Source: Companilactobacillus jidongensis (GTDB lineage: Bacteria; Bacillota; Bacilli; Lactobacillales; Lactobacillaceae). Taken from it: 64,000 nt of DNA. Positions 18,792 through 27,724 of the stretch are shown here, piece after piece. A program made the translations under genes and the position numbers. Numbering within the stretch: the first letter of the stretch is position 1; each line of letters starts with the position of its first letter. Location: NCBI RefSeq assembly GCF_003946575.1, contig NZ_RHOP01000017.1:1-64000 (forward strand). Direction: 5' to 3'. The notes below the pieces were generated by a model that was not told the DNA's origin, made no database searches, and was given only the letters and a program-made list of their open reading frames with translations.

Positions 18792-19632
18792 ACTCTGTAT
18801 AAAATTCAATTGCGAATGCTCCTGAACCAGCATGTGTTGCAATAACTGGACTAGTTACTCTAATAAGTAAAGGAACATCAGGTACGATTTCTTTAAGTTT
18901 ATCTTTGAGCTCATTAACATAATCTAACTTGTCAACGTATGAAATACCAATTGCCTTGATATTTTCTAAGCTTTTGATTTCTTCCATGACATTATTCATG
19001 TACTTTTCAATTGTCTTACGACCACGTCCACGCTTAGCAATGTCCAGACTATTATTTTTCAACGTCAAAACAAGATGAATATTAAGTAAGGTTGACAATG
19101 TGCCCGCAAAGCGACTCAAACGCCCACCACGTAAGATATTTTCAATACTTGTTACACCCATATACAAATATGTGTGATCACGAAGTACTTCAATAGCTTG
19201 TTTGATTTCTTCAATTGATTTACCCTCTTGTGCAAGTTGAGCAGCACGGATAACTTGAAACGCCAAGGCACGATCAGTGAATTCTGTATCAACAACTTCC
19301 ATGTGACGATCAGTCATTTCAGCCACTTGTCTAGCAGCATTAACAGTTCCACTAATTGCTTCAGTCATATTCAATGAAAGAATATCAGTGTAGTCAGCAG
19401 GAACTTCATCAATAACATTCATAAAAGTACCGATTGAAGGTTGAGATGTTTTTGGTAATTCATTTGAAGAATCCATTTCTTTAACGAATTCCTCACGAGT
19501 TATATCGACCCCATCAATGTAAGTATTGCCATCAATATTAATTGTAAGTGGAACAACACTAATATTGTACTTTTCAATTTCTTCTTTGGTGATTTGTACC
19601 GACGAATCGGTAAGGATTTTTACTTTGCTCAT
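18790..19632 (-). CDS. DegV family fatty-acid-binding protein
   Basis: 280 residues, the full length of the DegV fold. Members bind a fatty acid and, in some species, present it to fatty acid kinase FakA. The lipid-head-group contacts lie in KTSQPSIGTF (61-70) and ISGTVNAARQ (93-102). The C-terminal HAGSGAFAIEFY is typical. ATG start. It is monocistronic, with its own extended -10 promoter and a terminator. Confidence 0.92.
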   Translation of the reverse strand: MSKVKILTDSSVQITKEEIEKYNISVVPLTINIDGNTYIDGVDITREEFVKEMDSSNELPKTSQPSIGTFMNVIDEVPADYTDILSLNMTEAISGTVNAARQVAEMTDRHMEVVDTEFTDRALAFQVIRAAQLAQEGKSIEEIKQAIEVLRDHTYLYMGVTSIENILRGGRLSRFAGTLSTLLNIHLVLTLKNNSLDIAKRGRGRKTIEKYMNNVMEEIKSLENIKAIGISYVDKLDYVNELKDKLKEIVPDVPLLIRVTSPVIATHAGSGAFAIEFYTE

Positions 19633-19672
19633 TTTATCCCTCTTTCATAGGGTTTTCATTATTATCGCTTAA

Positions 19673-19701
19673 ATTATAACAGATTTGAACCGTTATATTA
19701 A
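19673..19701 (-). promoter_or_regulatory. degV promoter
   Basis: Minus strand TTAATA (19696-19701), 17 nt and TATAAT (19673-19678), with TGT directly before the -10 (extended -10). It lies about 40 nt before the degV start. An AACGTT core lies upstream at 19718. Confidence 0.65.
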
Positions 19702-19772
19702 ATGTTATTGATATATCAACGTTTTTGAGATTTTATTAAAAATTCAATAATACAAAAGCATATTCATAAATA

Positions 19773-19800
19773 TTAACATCTTTTTCTATTATATTATACT
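19773..19800 (+). promoter_or_regulatory. hlyIII promoter
   Basis: TTAACA (19773-19778), 16 nt and TATACT (19795-19800). The predicted start is near 19807. The leader then includes the hairpin at 19826-19853. Confidence 0.5.
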
Positions 19801-19825
19801 TACTTCAATTATTGAAAATAAAAAT

Positions 19826-19853
19826 GAGCTTTCATCTTATTAATTGAAAGCCC
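19826..19853 (-). terminator. Minus-strand intrinsic terminator just upstream of hlyIII
   Basis: GAGCTTTCA (19826-19834) pairs with TGAAAGCCC (19845-19853) with one mismatch. Only the minus strand has a following U-rich tract (complement of 19810-19825). No minus-strand gene ends nearby; the nearest upstream on that strand is dfrA, about 730 nt away across hlyIII. Confidence 0.6.
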
Positions 19854-19863
19854 ATCGATTGTT

Positions 19864-20589
19864 ATGCTGTATCAGTTACTTATGACCAAAATTAAGTTAG
19901 AATGTAGTAAAGAAGCAGGAAAGTTGGTCTTAAGATTGGCTAAAAAAGTTAAAGCATTTACTAGAAGATACATTATTACAAACGAAATTTTCAGTGCTAT
20001 CACCCATGGAATCGGAATAATTTTGGCAATAATCGGCTCTGTATTTTTACTGATCAAGGGTTTTAAGCAAGGTGACCCATTAGCAATTACCGCGTATTTT
20101 ATCTACGCTTTCACTTTGTTCTTCCTATATTTGAGTTCAACACTCTTTCATAGTCTATATTTCACCAAAGCAAAGGCTGTATTTCAAATATTTGACCACA
20201 GTTCGATTTTTCTGATGATTGCTGGCACGTACACGCCTTTTTGCTTAGTCGCTCTCAGAGGCTCAGCATTTGGAATTATAATCTTGTCAGCAATTTGGAT
20301 ATTAGCGATTCTTGGGATTCTTTATAAAATATTCAATATTGGTAAATTCAAATACCTAGAAACACTACTCTATGTCCTAATGGGTTGGGCAATCGTCATT
20401 GCAATGAAACCACTCTACCATTCAATTGGTGCAACTGGAATCTGGTTGTTAGTTGCTGGCGGTATTGCCTTCACATTAGGTGCATGCTTGTATCTGATGA
20501 AGAATCTCAAGTACATCCACGTCATTTGGCATATATTTGTGATGATAGGCACAGCATTAATGTACTTTTCAGTTTATTTTTACGTTTAA
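19864..20589 (+). CDS. Hemolysin III / YqfA-like membrane protein (PAQR family)
   Basis: Up to 241 residues with seven membrane segments. The PAQR/HlyIII core starts at about residue 40 (NEIFSAITHGIG); conserved histidines are in THGIG, STLFHSLYF and IHVIWHIFV. Related proteins affect membrane fluidity; the name hemolysin is historical. The N-terminal 38 residues are longer than usual and no good ribosome-binding site precedes ATG 19864 or 19882. An in-frame TTG at 19924 or 19936 may be the real start. The 3' end overlaps the convergent dfrA by 4 nt with no terminator between. Confidence 0.82.
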   Translation: MLYQLLMTKIKLECSKEAGKLVLRLAKKVKAFTRRYIITNEIFSAITHGIGIILAIIGSVFLLIKGFKQGDPLAITAYFIYAFTLFFLYLSSTLFHSLYFTKAKAVFQIFDHSSIFLMIAGTYTPFCLVALRGSAFGIIILSAIWILAILGILYKIFNIGKFKYLETLLYVLMGWAIVIAMKPLYHSIGATGIWLLVAGGIAFTLGACLYLMKNLKYIHVIWHIFVMIGTALMYFSVYFYV

Positions 20590-21077
20590 ATTTTATCGTA
20601 AGTTTCGAAGGTGTACGGATAGATATTCTTATCATCCACAGCACCTTCTTTTTTTTCGGTCAATTTGAACTTGTTATAATCCAAATCAATCATCTTAACA
20701 TCACCGTCAAATTCATGATCAATGCGAGTTAAGTATAATCGATCTACTTCATCTTTGAACATCTCAAAAATACTAGCTCCACCAATTACCATAACTTCTT
20801 CGTCATCTTGGACATAGTCAGATAATCTATTCTTATCCGTTAAAACGACAACGGATTCAGGAACTTGATAGTCTGAATTGCGTGATATCACAATATTCAA
20901 ACGATTTGGTAATGGACCATTTGGAAAACTTTCATAGGTTTTCCGACCCATGACGATTGTGTGATGTGCTGTTACATCTCTAAAGTGTTTCAAATCATTT
21001 GGCATTGACCATGGTAATGTACCGTTTTTACCAATAACGTGATTTTGATCCTCAGCCCATACAAAACTAATAATCAT
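20586..21077 (-). CDS. dfrA: Dihydrofolate reductase
   Basis: Reduces dihydrofolate to tetrahydrofolate, recycling the folate oxidised by ThyA. 163 residues, normal length. Conserved elements are WAEDQNHVIGKNGTLPW, the active-site acid in LKHFRD, and VMGRKTYESFP with the NADPH-binding VIGGASIF. It follows thyA by 11 nt on the same strand. There is no terminator at its 3' end before the convergent hlyIII. Confidence 0.97.
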   Translation of the reverse strand: MIISFVWAEDQNHVIGKNGTLPWSMPNDLKHFRDVTAHHTIVMGRKTYESFPNGPLPNRLNIVISRNSDYQVPESVVVLTDKNRLSDYVQDDEEVMVIGGASIFEMFKDEVDRLYLTRIDHEFDGDVKMIDLDYNKFKLTEKKEGAVDDKNIYPYTFETYDKI

Positions 21078-21088
21078 CTATTTTCTCC

Positions 21089-22045
21089 TTATACGGCGAT
21101 AGGTGCCTTAATTGCTGGTTCTGGGTTATAGTCCTTAACCTTAATGTCAGATACTTCCAAGTCAAAAATACTCTTGTCAGAATTTATTTCCAATTGTGGT
21201 CCTTCATGTGGCTCACGAGACAACTGTGTTTTAACTTGATCAATATGGTTCAAATAAATATGCGCATCACCAAGTGTGTGGACAAACTCTCCAACTTCAA
21301 GACCAGTTTCGCGTGCAACTAAATGTGTTAATAAAGCATAGCTGGCAATATTGAATGGAACACCCAAAAACAAATCACCACTTCTTTGATACAACTGACA
21401 TGATAACTTACCATCATTCACATAAAATTGGAACAACGTATGACATGGAGGCAATGCCATTGATGGCACATCTTCAGGATTCCACGCACTAACAATCATT
21501 CTTCTTGAATCCGGTGTCGTTTTGATCTGCTCAATAACATTTTTGATTTGATCAATAATTCCCCCATCACGTTTTTGCCAGTGACGCCATTGCGCACCAT
21601 AGACAAATCCGAGATCTCCATATTTGTTAGCAAAGTCATCATTTTCAAGAATTTCCTTATCAAATTGCTTCTTTTGAATTTTGTAATCTTTTGCAAAGTT
21701 AGCGTCTACTAAACTTCGACGACCAAAATCAGTCATATCAGGACCAGTGTATTCATCGCTCTCAATATACTTCTTAAAAGCCCATTCATCCCATATATGA
21801 TTCTTATGTTCTAACAAAAAGCGGATATTAGTATCACCATGTAAAAACCACAATAGTTCACTTTTGATGAGTCCAAAGGGTACTTTTTTAGTCGTCAAAA
21901 GTGGAAATGACTTTGACAAGTCAAATCTCATCTGATAACCAAAAGTACTGATTGTGCCGGTCCCAGTACGATCACTTTTTTTATGTCCATTTTCCAATAC
22001 ATAATTTAAAAGATCCAAATATTGTTGTTCGTTAGTATTTGCCAT
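21089..22045 (-). CDS. thyA: Thymidylate synthase, long Lactobacillus type
   Basis: Makes dTMP from dUMP with methylene-tetrahydrofolate. 318 residues, longer than the E. coli enzyme (264) because of an insertion at about residues 90-140, as in Lactobacillus casei TS (316). The catalytic nucleophile is Cys201 in [23 protein letters not shown] and [15 protein letters not shown] complete the dUMP and folate sites. ATG start with GGAGAA upstream. It forms thyA-dfrA, probably with the ABC-F gene 17 nt upstream. Confidence 0.97.
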   Translation of the reverse strand: MANTNEQQYLDLLNYVLENGHKKSDRTGTGTISTFGYQMRFDLSKSFPLLTTKKVPFGLIKSELLWFLHGDTNIRFLLEHKNHIWDEWAFKKYIESDEYTGPDMTDFGRRSLVDANFAKDYKIQKKQFDKEILENDDFANKYGDLGFVYGAQWRHWQKRDGGIIDQIKNVIEQIKTTPDSRRMIVSAWNPEDVPSMALPPCHTLFQFYVNDGKLSCQLYQRSGDLFLGVPFNIASYALLTHLVARETGLEVGEFVHTLGDAHIYLNHIDQVKTQLSREPHEGPQLEINSDKSIFDLEVSDIKVKDYNPEPAIKAPIAV

Positions 22046-22062
22046 AAGTTCTCCTTCAAATC

Positions 22063-23955
22063 CTATTCAAATTGACCTAGATATTCCCAGCGTTCCATTA
22101 ATTTATCAGCTTCGGTATTTTTCTCATCCAATTGACGTTGAAAATCCATTAACTTTTGATAATCGTTAGAATCATCATTCAATTGATTTTTCAAGGTTGA
22201 AATTTCGTCGTCTAACTTTTCAATTTGAGGTTCCAACTTATCAAATTCAATTTTTTCAGCATATGTTAATTTTGTTTTTTCTTCTTGTTTCTTTTCAGCA
22301 ACTGCTTCTTCTTGCTTTTTTTCTTTGGCTTCATGATGCTTAGCTTGTTCTAAATCACTCATTTTTTTGAGATACTCAGAATAAGAATCATAGCTTTCTT
22401 TGATCTTCCCATTACCTTCAAAAATCAATAACTTATCAGCTATTTTATCCAAGAAATATCTATCGTGGGATACAGCTAGGACAGTCCCTTTGAAACTTTC
22501 TAAATAGTTTTCAAGAATAGTTAATGTTTCAATATCCAAATTATTAGTTGGCTCATCGAGTAACAGAACGTTAGGCTGATTCATCAAAATAGATAATAGA
22601 TACAAACGACGTTTTTCACCACCAGATAATTCACGAATAAAGGCACTTTGCATGTTGTGATCAAACTTAAATGTATCTAATAATTGTGATGCGGACATTC
22701 TATCGCCATTAGTGTTTCGCACATTTTGACCAATACCTTCTAGATAAAGAATGACACGCTTATCTGGGTCCATATCCTCTGTATATTGGGTATAATATCC
22801 AATTTTTACAGTTTGACCGGTTTTGATCTCACCGGAATCCAGTGGAATCTTATTGACGATTGTATTCAAAAAGGTTGTTTTACCAGATCCGTTTGAACCA
22901 GTCACACCTATTCGATCACCTTTGGTAATTAGATAATTAAAATCATCAATAATAACTTGATTATCAAATTTTAAATTAGCATCCCTGATATCAAAAACAT
23001 CATTCCCAAGACGTTGTTGAGCAATATCAATTGACATATCTTGTTGTACATCGGGTTTGTCTTGTAGGTCTTCTTTTAGACCTTTAAAGCGATCAATACG
23101 AGCTTGTTGTTTAGTCCCACGTGCTTTGACACCCGCGCGCATCCAATTTAGCTCTTGCTTATACATTTGTGTCTTATGATGTTGTTCTGATGCATAAATT
23201 TCTTCTTTGTCGGCTTTTTGTTGCAAATACTTTTCATAGTTACCGTCATATTCAGTTACATTAAGATTTTCTAATTCAAAGATACGTGTAGCAACAGTAT
23301 TCAAGAAATAACGATCATGGGTAACAAATAATACTGAGCCCTTATACTTATTCAAATAACCTTCCAACCAATCGATTGCTTCATAATCCAAATGATTAGT
23401 TGGCTCATCTAAAATCAGTAAATCAGAATCAGAGATTAGCGTCTGTGCAAGTGCAACACGTCTTTGCTGGCCACCAGATAAATCTTCTACTTTTTTATCT
23501 AGTTCCGTAATACCAAGCTTATTTAAAATCGACTTAACGTCTGACTCCATTTGCCAAGCCTCAGCTGCATTCATTTGTTCCTGTAACTTGAAGAACTTAT
23601 TTTGAGCATTGGTATCAGTCGAATCGGCATTGAATTTTGTTAACGCACGTTCATACTTTCTGATCAACTGAAACTTTTCACCACTTCCAGCAAAAACAGA
23701 ATCGATGACTGATAGTTGTTCATCTAATTCTGGCTGCTGAGTCAAATATGTAATTTTATAGTTCTTAGGTTTCTCAATGCCAATTGAGTTTAAATCCTCC
23801 GGATTAACGATTCCATCTAATAATGTTGTTTTACCAGCACCATTCAGTCCAAGTAATCCGATTCTGTCACCTTCACCAATAGTGAAAGTCACATCTTTAA
23901 AAAGTGTTCTCTCTCCAAACGACTTATATGCATTTGTGATATTTAAAGTTTTCAA
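22063..23955 (-). CDS. ABC-F family ATPase (Uup-like)
   Basis: Soluble twin-ABC protein without membrane domains; this class acts on ribosomes or nucleic acids. About 630 residues. Walker A motifs are GLNGAGKTT and GSNGSGKTT, signatures [13 protein letters not shown] and [13 protein letters not shown]. The linker between the ABC units contains the basic P-site interaction motif region. The last 100 residues form a charged coiled-coil C-terminal domain as in Uup, which sets it apart from EttA and antibiotic-resistance types. I prefer the TTG at 23955 (product starts [12 protein letters not shown]), with GGTGA upstream, over the GTG at 23967. Confidence 0.88.
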   Translation of the reverse strand: MKTLNITNAYKSFGERTLFKDVTFTIGEGDRIGLLGLNGAGKTTLLDGIVNPEDLNSIGIEKPKNYKITYLTQQPELDEQLSVIDSVFAGSGEKFQLIRKYERALTKFNADSTDTNAQNKFFKLQEQMNAAEAWQMESDVKSILNKLGITELDKKVEDLSGGQQRRVALAQTLISDSDLLILDEPTNHLDYEAIDWLEGYLNKYKGSVLFVTHDRYFLNTVATRIFELENLNVTEYDGNYEKYLQQKADKEEIYASEQHHKTQMYKQELNWMRAGVKARGTKQQARIDRFKGLKEDLQDKPDVQQDMSIDIAQQRLGNDVFDIRDANLKFDNQVIIDDFNYLITKGDRIGVTGSNGSGKTTFLNTIVNKIPLDSGEIKTGQTVKIGYYTQYTEDMDPDKRVILYLEGIGQNVRNTNGDRMSASQLLDTFKFDHNMQSAFIRELSGGEKRRLYLLSILMNQPNVLLLDEPTNNLDIETLTILENYLESFKGTVLAVSHDRYFLDKIADKLLIFEGNGKIKESYDSYSEYLKKMSDLEQAKHHEAKEKKQEEAVAEKKQEEKTKLTYAEKIEFDKLEPQIEKLDDEISTLKNQLNDDSNDYQKLMDFQRQLDEKNTEADKLMERWEYLGQFE

Positions 23956-24051
23956 ATAATTCACCACGTTAATTTAGTATAGTTGCTTCTCTGTCTTTTA
24001 TCGCACAGAGGATGTCCTGTTAATTATCACATAAAATTAGGCAAAACAAAA

Positions 24052-24071
24052 ACCCCACATCAATGTGAGGT
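24052..24071 (-). terminator. Terminator after the 154-residue unknown gene
   Basis: ACCCCACAT / ATGTGAGGT forms a 9-bp stem, with a G-U pair on the minus strand, and a 2-nt gap at its tip. It is followed on that strand by TTTTTGTTTT. Confidence 0.8.
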
Positions 24072-24078
24072 CTTTATT

Positions 24079-24543
24079 TTATAAATCCTTGTTATAAATA
24101 TCGAAGACAGTATGATCACTGTTAATTGAGATATATAAATTACCAGTCTTACTTGAGATTGCAGCTGTTTGATAAACGTTATCTAAACCTTCTGCATCCT
24201 TTTGTTTGAATGGGAAATAAATTTGCATTGGTTCTTTATCTTCATCATCTTCAAACACAAGGTCACATTTTTCAATATCTTGATATTTGATTACACGGTT
24301 AAACATTCCATCAGTCATTGCGGCTGTTGAAACATCAGCATCCTTAATATAGTCGGCATCTGGCAAAATTTCGATTCTGAATCTCTTACATGGGTGAATC
24401 TCTTGCATACGTCCACCAGAGATACGTCCATAACTAGTTGTTACACGAGAAATCCATACATCGCTCATTTCACTGTGACTCACTGTCCAAGTATCATCAT
24501 TTCTGAAGTAGAATTTTAATTCTTTGAAAACATGTTTAGTCAT
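24079..24543 (-). CDS. Conserved protein of unknown function, 154 residues
   Basis: I do not recognise a named domain. The protein is soluble, acidic in its middle part (FEDDEDKEP) and aromatic at the N-terminus (FKELKFYFRNDDTW). It has no signal peptide or membrane segment. The segment SDVWISRVTTSYGRISGGRM suggests a beta-rich start. ATG start with AAAGGGTGG upstream. It lies 56 nt after cca on the same strand and is followed by a terminator, so it is probably the last gene of the TPR-cca unit. Confidence 0.7.
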   Translation of the reverse strand: MTKHVFKELKFYFRNDDTWTVSHSEMSDVWISRVTTSYGRISGGRMQEIHPCKRFRIEILPDADYIKDADVSTAAMTDGMFNRVIKYQDIEKCDLVFEDDEDKEPMQIYFPFKQKDAEGLDNVYQTAAISSKTGNLYISINSDHTVFDIYNKDL

Positions 24544-24599
24544 ATTACCACCCTTTCGAATACTAAATTACTTACTAGAACAATGATACCACAGCAACC

Positions 24600-25799
24600 T
24601 CATTCACTTAACAAATATTGTTTCAATTTATCAAAATTATTGTAAACGGTTCCTTCCACGACCTTATGCTCTATCTGAGACATGCATTTTCCGATTTCAG
24701 GACCCGGTTTTATGTTCAATATTTTGATAATATCATTACCCGTAATGGCTAAATCTCGACTAGATTTTATGGGAATATTACGAACTTTTTCAGTCAATAC
24801 TTTTTCATCAAAATCAATTTTGAACAACTTGCATAAACTAGCTACACGATCAAAATTATCCACACCTAAAGAATATATATCCCACAAGTCAAAATTACCA
24901 TCGCGGAAATTCTTCAGCATTTTATCAGTGGAAACACTAGTTTCGCGCGATTTATTAGATACCTTCCAATCACGTAGCATTTTGTTAAACTGCTTCGGTG
25001 TAAGTTCCATTGCATAACCGATGGCCGTCCAAGCAGCCTCTTCATCTAAAAATGGTACATTATCTAATTTTAATAACTTATTTAATTCATTAGATTGATT
25101 CTTAAATGACGGACAATATTCTGACAAATCTAGTTTTAAAAAATCTGCAAAGCCTGTTTGCCAAGCCTTACCTAACATTAATTTTATAAATTCTTCTCGA
25201 ATTCGTTCAATAGCAATTTTTTCCAGTAGATATGCGTTATCTCTTATTGCGACCGCTGTTTCAGCTTCGACTGTAAAATCCAACTGCGATTGAAATCTGA
25301 CTGCACGCATCATTCGCAATGCATCTTCATGGAACCGTTCTTCGGCCTTGCCAACAGCTCGAATGATCCGCTTGTCTAAATCACCTAATCCATCAAACTT
25401 GTCAATGACATTACCATTACGATCAACTGCCAAGGCATTTATAGTAAAGTCACGGCGTTTGAGATCATCTTCAAGTGAACGAACAAAAGTGACCTGATCT
25501 GGACGACGAAAATCTTGATAACCAGACTCAGTTCTAAAAGTCGTGATTTCATATGAATCCTCACCGACTAGAACTGTCACTGTTCCGTGTTGAATACCAG
25601 TATCTACCGTACGTTTAAAAATAGTTTTTATTTCTTCAGGATAAGCACTTGTCGCAATATCAACATCATGAATCGGTAACCCTAAAATGTGATCGCGCAC
25701 ACTTCCCCCAACAAAGTAAGCTTCATATCCTGCTTTTTCGATTTCTTCTAAGACCGGCAGTGCATGTTTGAAGTCTGAAGGAAGTTGTTCAATACGCAT
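24600..25799 (-). CDS. cca: CCA-adding enzyme (tRNA nucleotidyltransferase)
   Basis: Adds or repairs the CCA end of tRNA. 399 residues, typical for the Firmicutes class II enzyme. The nucleotidyltransferase head has VGGSVRD (30-36) and the metal-binding DVD (45-47); DFTINALAVD and the RRD element follow. The neck template motif EERFHEDALRMMRAVRFQ is intact, and the helical tail binds tRNA. ATG start, 17 nt downstream of the TPR gene. Confidence 0.95.
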   Translation of the reverse strand: MRIEQLPSDFKHALPVLEEIEKAGYEAYFVGGSVRDHILGLPIHDVDIATSAYPEEIKTIFKRTVDTGIQHGTVTVLVGEDSYEITTFRTESGYQDFRRPDQVTFVRSLEDDLKRRDFTINALAVDRNGNVIDKFDGLGDLDKRIIRAVGKAEERFHEDALRMMRAVRFQSQLDFTVEAETAVAIRDNAYLLEKIAIERIREEFIKLMLGKAWQTGFADFLKLDLSEYCPSFKNQSNELNKLLKLDNVPFLDEEAAWTAIGYAMELTPKQFNKMLRDWKVSNKSRETSVSTDKMLKNFRDGNFDLWDIYSLGVDNFDRVASLCKLFKIDFDEKVLTEKVRNIPIKSSRDLAITGNDIIKILNIKPGPEIGKCMSQIEHKVVEGTVYNNFDKLKQYLLSE

Positions 25800-25816
25800 A
25801 AAATTACCTCACTAAA

Positions 25817-27061
25817 TTAAATTTGATCCATTAAATTTTTCATTTCATCGTTATCAGGATCTTGTTTCAAGTATAATGCCAATGCTGCTTTTAGAGCGTC
25901 CTTATCACCACTACTGCGCAAAATTTCGATCACATCTGTTAAGTAGTCTAAGTTATCTCTATATTCATCTAACACTAATAAAATATTCTCTTGTGCTTTG
26001 ACGATATCATCAGTTTCAAAGTATGACTTAGCTAAGTTCCAAGTCAGCTTGGGATTTCCATTTATGTCAACGCCATTCAATAGGTCCAAGTTATTACTAT
26101 ATTGTCCATGTGTGACATAGAAATCACTTAAACGAATAATCAATGGAAGTGGTGTTTCAACAGTCATAATACCTTTTTGAATAATTGACATTGCTTCATC
26201 TGGCTCCTCAGAGATGCCAGCATCAAAGGCAATTTGATATAATCTTTCATCCAATTCATTCAAATTAATTCCCAATTGAGCATACTTAAATGCCTCTTGG
26301 TTCTTTTTAATATTCAAATAATCTTCCGCCAAAATTGCATAAGCAGTTGGATAATCATGATTAGTCTCAAGCAGCTTTTCCAAAGTGCTAATAGATTTAT
26401 TATAATCCTTTACTTGGTTATACAAAAATCCTAATTGATACTGGGCATCTTCATTTAGTTCAATTACATTTAATTTTTCAAACTCTGAGATAGCTTCCTC
26501 ATATTGACCATCTCCGGCCAATGAACTAGCCTTACGCAAAGTTATCGAGATACCTGAGTAATTAGTAATGTCCTCGTCTAGAAGCATGTCATAGTATGTT
26601 AGGGCTTTGCTGAAGAGATTCTCATCAAAATAAAGCTCTGCTATCGCAAACTTGAAGACATCTTCGTCTGGATAACTTCTAATACCAGTCAAAAGTTTTT
26701 GTTCACTAACTTCATATAATCCTTGAGATTGATAAATATCGGCTGATACCAATAGATTTTCAGCATATGCAGGTGAATCAGGACCTATTTGTGAAATATA
26801 ATCCAACGCTTGGTCTGAATCACCATCAGATACGGAAATTTCAGCCAATCTTGACAGTATTTGTCCTTCATCTGGATAAAATACTAATAAGTGCTCATAT
26901 ATTGTTTTAGCCTGAACTGACAGTCCACGGCTCATCAATGTTTCAGCCAAAGAAAATTGTGTTTGATCGTCGTCTTGTTCAAGTGATTGCTTAATTAAAC
27001 TATCTACATTAGTAAAATCCCCTGCATCAATTGTGTCCATTACTTCGTCTGCTTTAGTCAA
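25817..27061 (-). CDS. TPR-repeat protein (YpiA-like)
   Basis: 414 residues of tandem tetratricopeptide-type helical hairpins from about residue 30 to the end (for example AETLMSRGLSVQAKTIYEHL and AIAELYFDENLFSKALTYYD). It is cytoplasmic, with no signal peptide. Such proteins are protein-protein scaffolds; the partner is unknown. The start is TTG with GGAGG 7 nt upstream. The gene begins a transcription unit with cca and the unknown 154-residue protein. Its leader contains, or directly follows, the structured element at 27103-27202. Confidence 0.85.
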   Translation of the reverse strand: MTKADEVMDTIDAGDFTNVDSLIKQSLEQDDDQTQFSLAETLMSRGLSVQAKTIYEHLLVFYPDEGQILSRLAEISVSDGDSDQALDYISQIGPDSPAYAENLLVSADIYQSQGLYEVSEQKLLTGIRSYPDEDVFKFAIAELYFDENLFSKALTYYDMLLDEDITNYSGISITLRKASSLAGDGQYEEAISEFEKLNVIELNEDAQYQLGFLYNQVKDYNKSISTLEKLLETNHDYPTAYAILAEDYLNIKKNQEAFKYAQLGINLNELDERLYQIAFDAGISEEPDEAMSIIQKGIMTVETPLPLIIRLSDFYVTHGQYSNNLDLLNGVDINGNPKLTWNLAKSYFETDDIVKAQENILLVLDEYRDNLDYLTDVIEILRSSGDKDALKAALALYLKQDPDNDEMKNLMDQI

Positions 27062-27102
27062 ATTATTTCCTCCGTTTGTCTAATATACGTTTTTTAAACG
27101 AG

Positions 27103-27202
27103 TTGCGAAAGCACAGATTCCTTCGCCCACTACGGATAGAAAATGCGTCACTTCGCGCCACGTTATCTACTTCAGGTGGTGCTAAGAATCTACCATGCTT
27201 TC
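27103..27202 (-). ncRNA. Candidate structured RNA or leader between HU and the TPR gene
   Basis: A compact, relatively GC-rich block in an AT-rich gap. GAAAGCA (27107-27113) pairs with TGCTTTC (27196-27202), and AGATTC (27115-27120) with GAATCT (27186-27191): 13 bp closing a domain of about 65 nt. Inside, CCAC/GTGG (27127-27130 with 27176-27179) and GGATA/TATCT (27134-27138 with 27164-27168) can nest. No ORF of note lies here. I assign the minus strand because both flanking genes are on it, but the helices are symmetric. It matches no RNA family I can name. Confidence 0.5.
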
Positions 27203-27223
27203 TCCACTCTCTGCATAAAAAAA

Positions 27224-27241
27224 GACGGTCATCCGACCGCC
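27224..27241 (-). terminator. HU gene terminator
   Basis: On the minus strand GGCGGTC and GACCGTC form a 7-bp stem with one G-U pair and a GGAT loop, followed by U7-8. It starts 14 nt after the hup stop. Confidence 0.88.
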
Positions 27242-27254
27242 CCCAAGATTAAAA

Positions 27255-27530
27255 CTATTTAACTGAGTCTTTCAAAGCCTTACCAGGTTTGAATGCTGGA
27301 ACCTTGCTTGCTGGAATCTTAATTTCTTCACCAGTTTGTGGGTTACGGCCTTTACGAGCTGCACGTTGACGTACTTCAAAGTTACCAAAGCCAATCAATT
27401 GAACTTTGTTACCTTCTGATAAGTTTTCTTGGATGCTTTCAAAAACAGCATCAACTGCTGAAGTAGCGTCTTTCTTTGTTAGTCCTGTCTTACTTGCAAC
27501 ACTATCAATAAGTTCTGCTTTATTTGCCAT
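27255..27530 (-). CDS. hup: DNA-binding protein HU
   Basis: 91-residue histone-like protein that bends and compacts DNA as a dimer. It has the helical N-terminus [20 protein letters not shown] and the beta-arm with [20 protein letters not shown]. The start is the ATG at 27530, with CGGAGG 8 nt upstream. The longer in-frame extension to 27632 is leader sequence. The leader carries overlapping inverted repeats (27563-27590). It is monocistronic, with a strong terminator. Confidence 0.97.
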   Translation of the reverse strand: MANKAELIDSVASKTGLTKKDATSAVDAVFESIQENLSEGNKVQLIGFGNFEVRQRAARKGRNPQTGEEIKIPASKVPAFKPGKALKDSVK

Positions 27531-27562
27531 ACATAATACCTCCGGAGATTTGTATAATTTTA

Positions 27563-27590
27563 GAACACATGAACGACGACCTGTGTTCAT
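27563..27590. promoter_or_regulatory. Overlapping inverted repeats in the HU leader
   Basis: GAACACA (27563-27569) with TGTGTTC (27582-27588), and the overlapping pair ATGAAC (27569-27574) with GTTCAT (27585-27590). They cannot form at the same time. They lie 30-60 nt upstream of the hup ATG. Could be an operator or alternative leader hairpins; function unknown. Confidence 0.4.
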
Positions 27591-27724
27591 CATTCCATTA
27601 ACAAAAGTACCATAGCAGTAGGGTTGTGGCAAGCTTTTACGCTCTAATTTAGGATAAAAATGTAAATCTTTACATAAATTATAATTATAATTATAAAAAC
27701 GTTCGTTTTACCGCCGTTTGGGGC

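Noticed and set aside
27103-27202. tRNA or T-box leader at the structured element
   Set aside because: No T-loop GGTTCRA-type sequence, no acceptor/anticodon geometry, and no GGGTGGNACCGCG T-box sequence.
27531-27632. N-terminal extension of HU in the same frame
   Set aside because: A strong CGGAGG 8 nt before ATG 27530 and the standard 91-residue length mark the true start; the extension covers leader inverted repeats.
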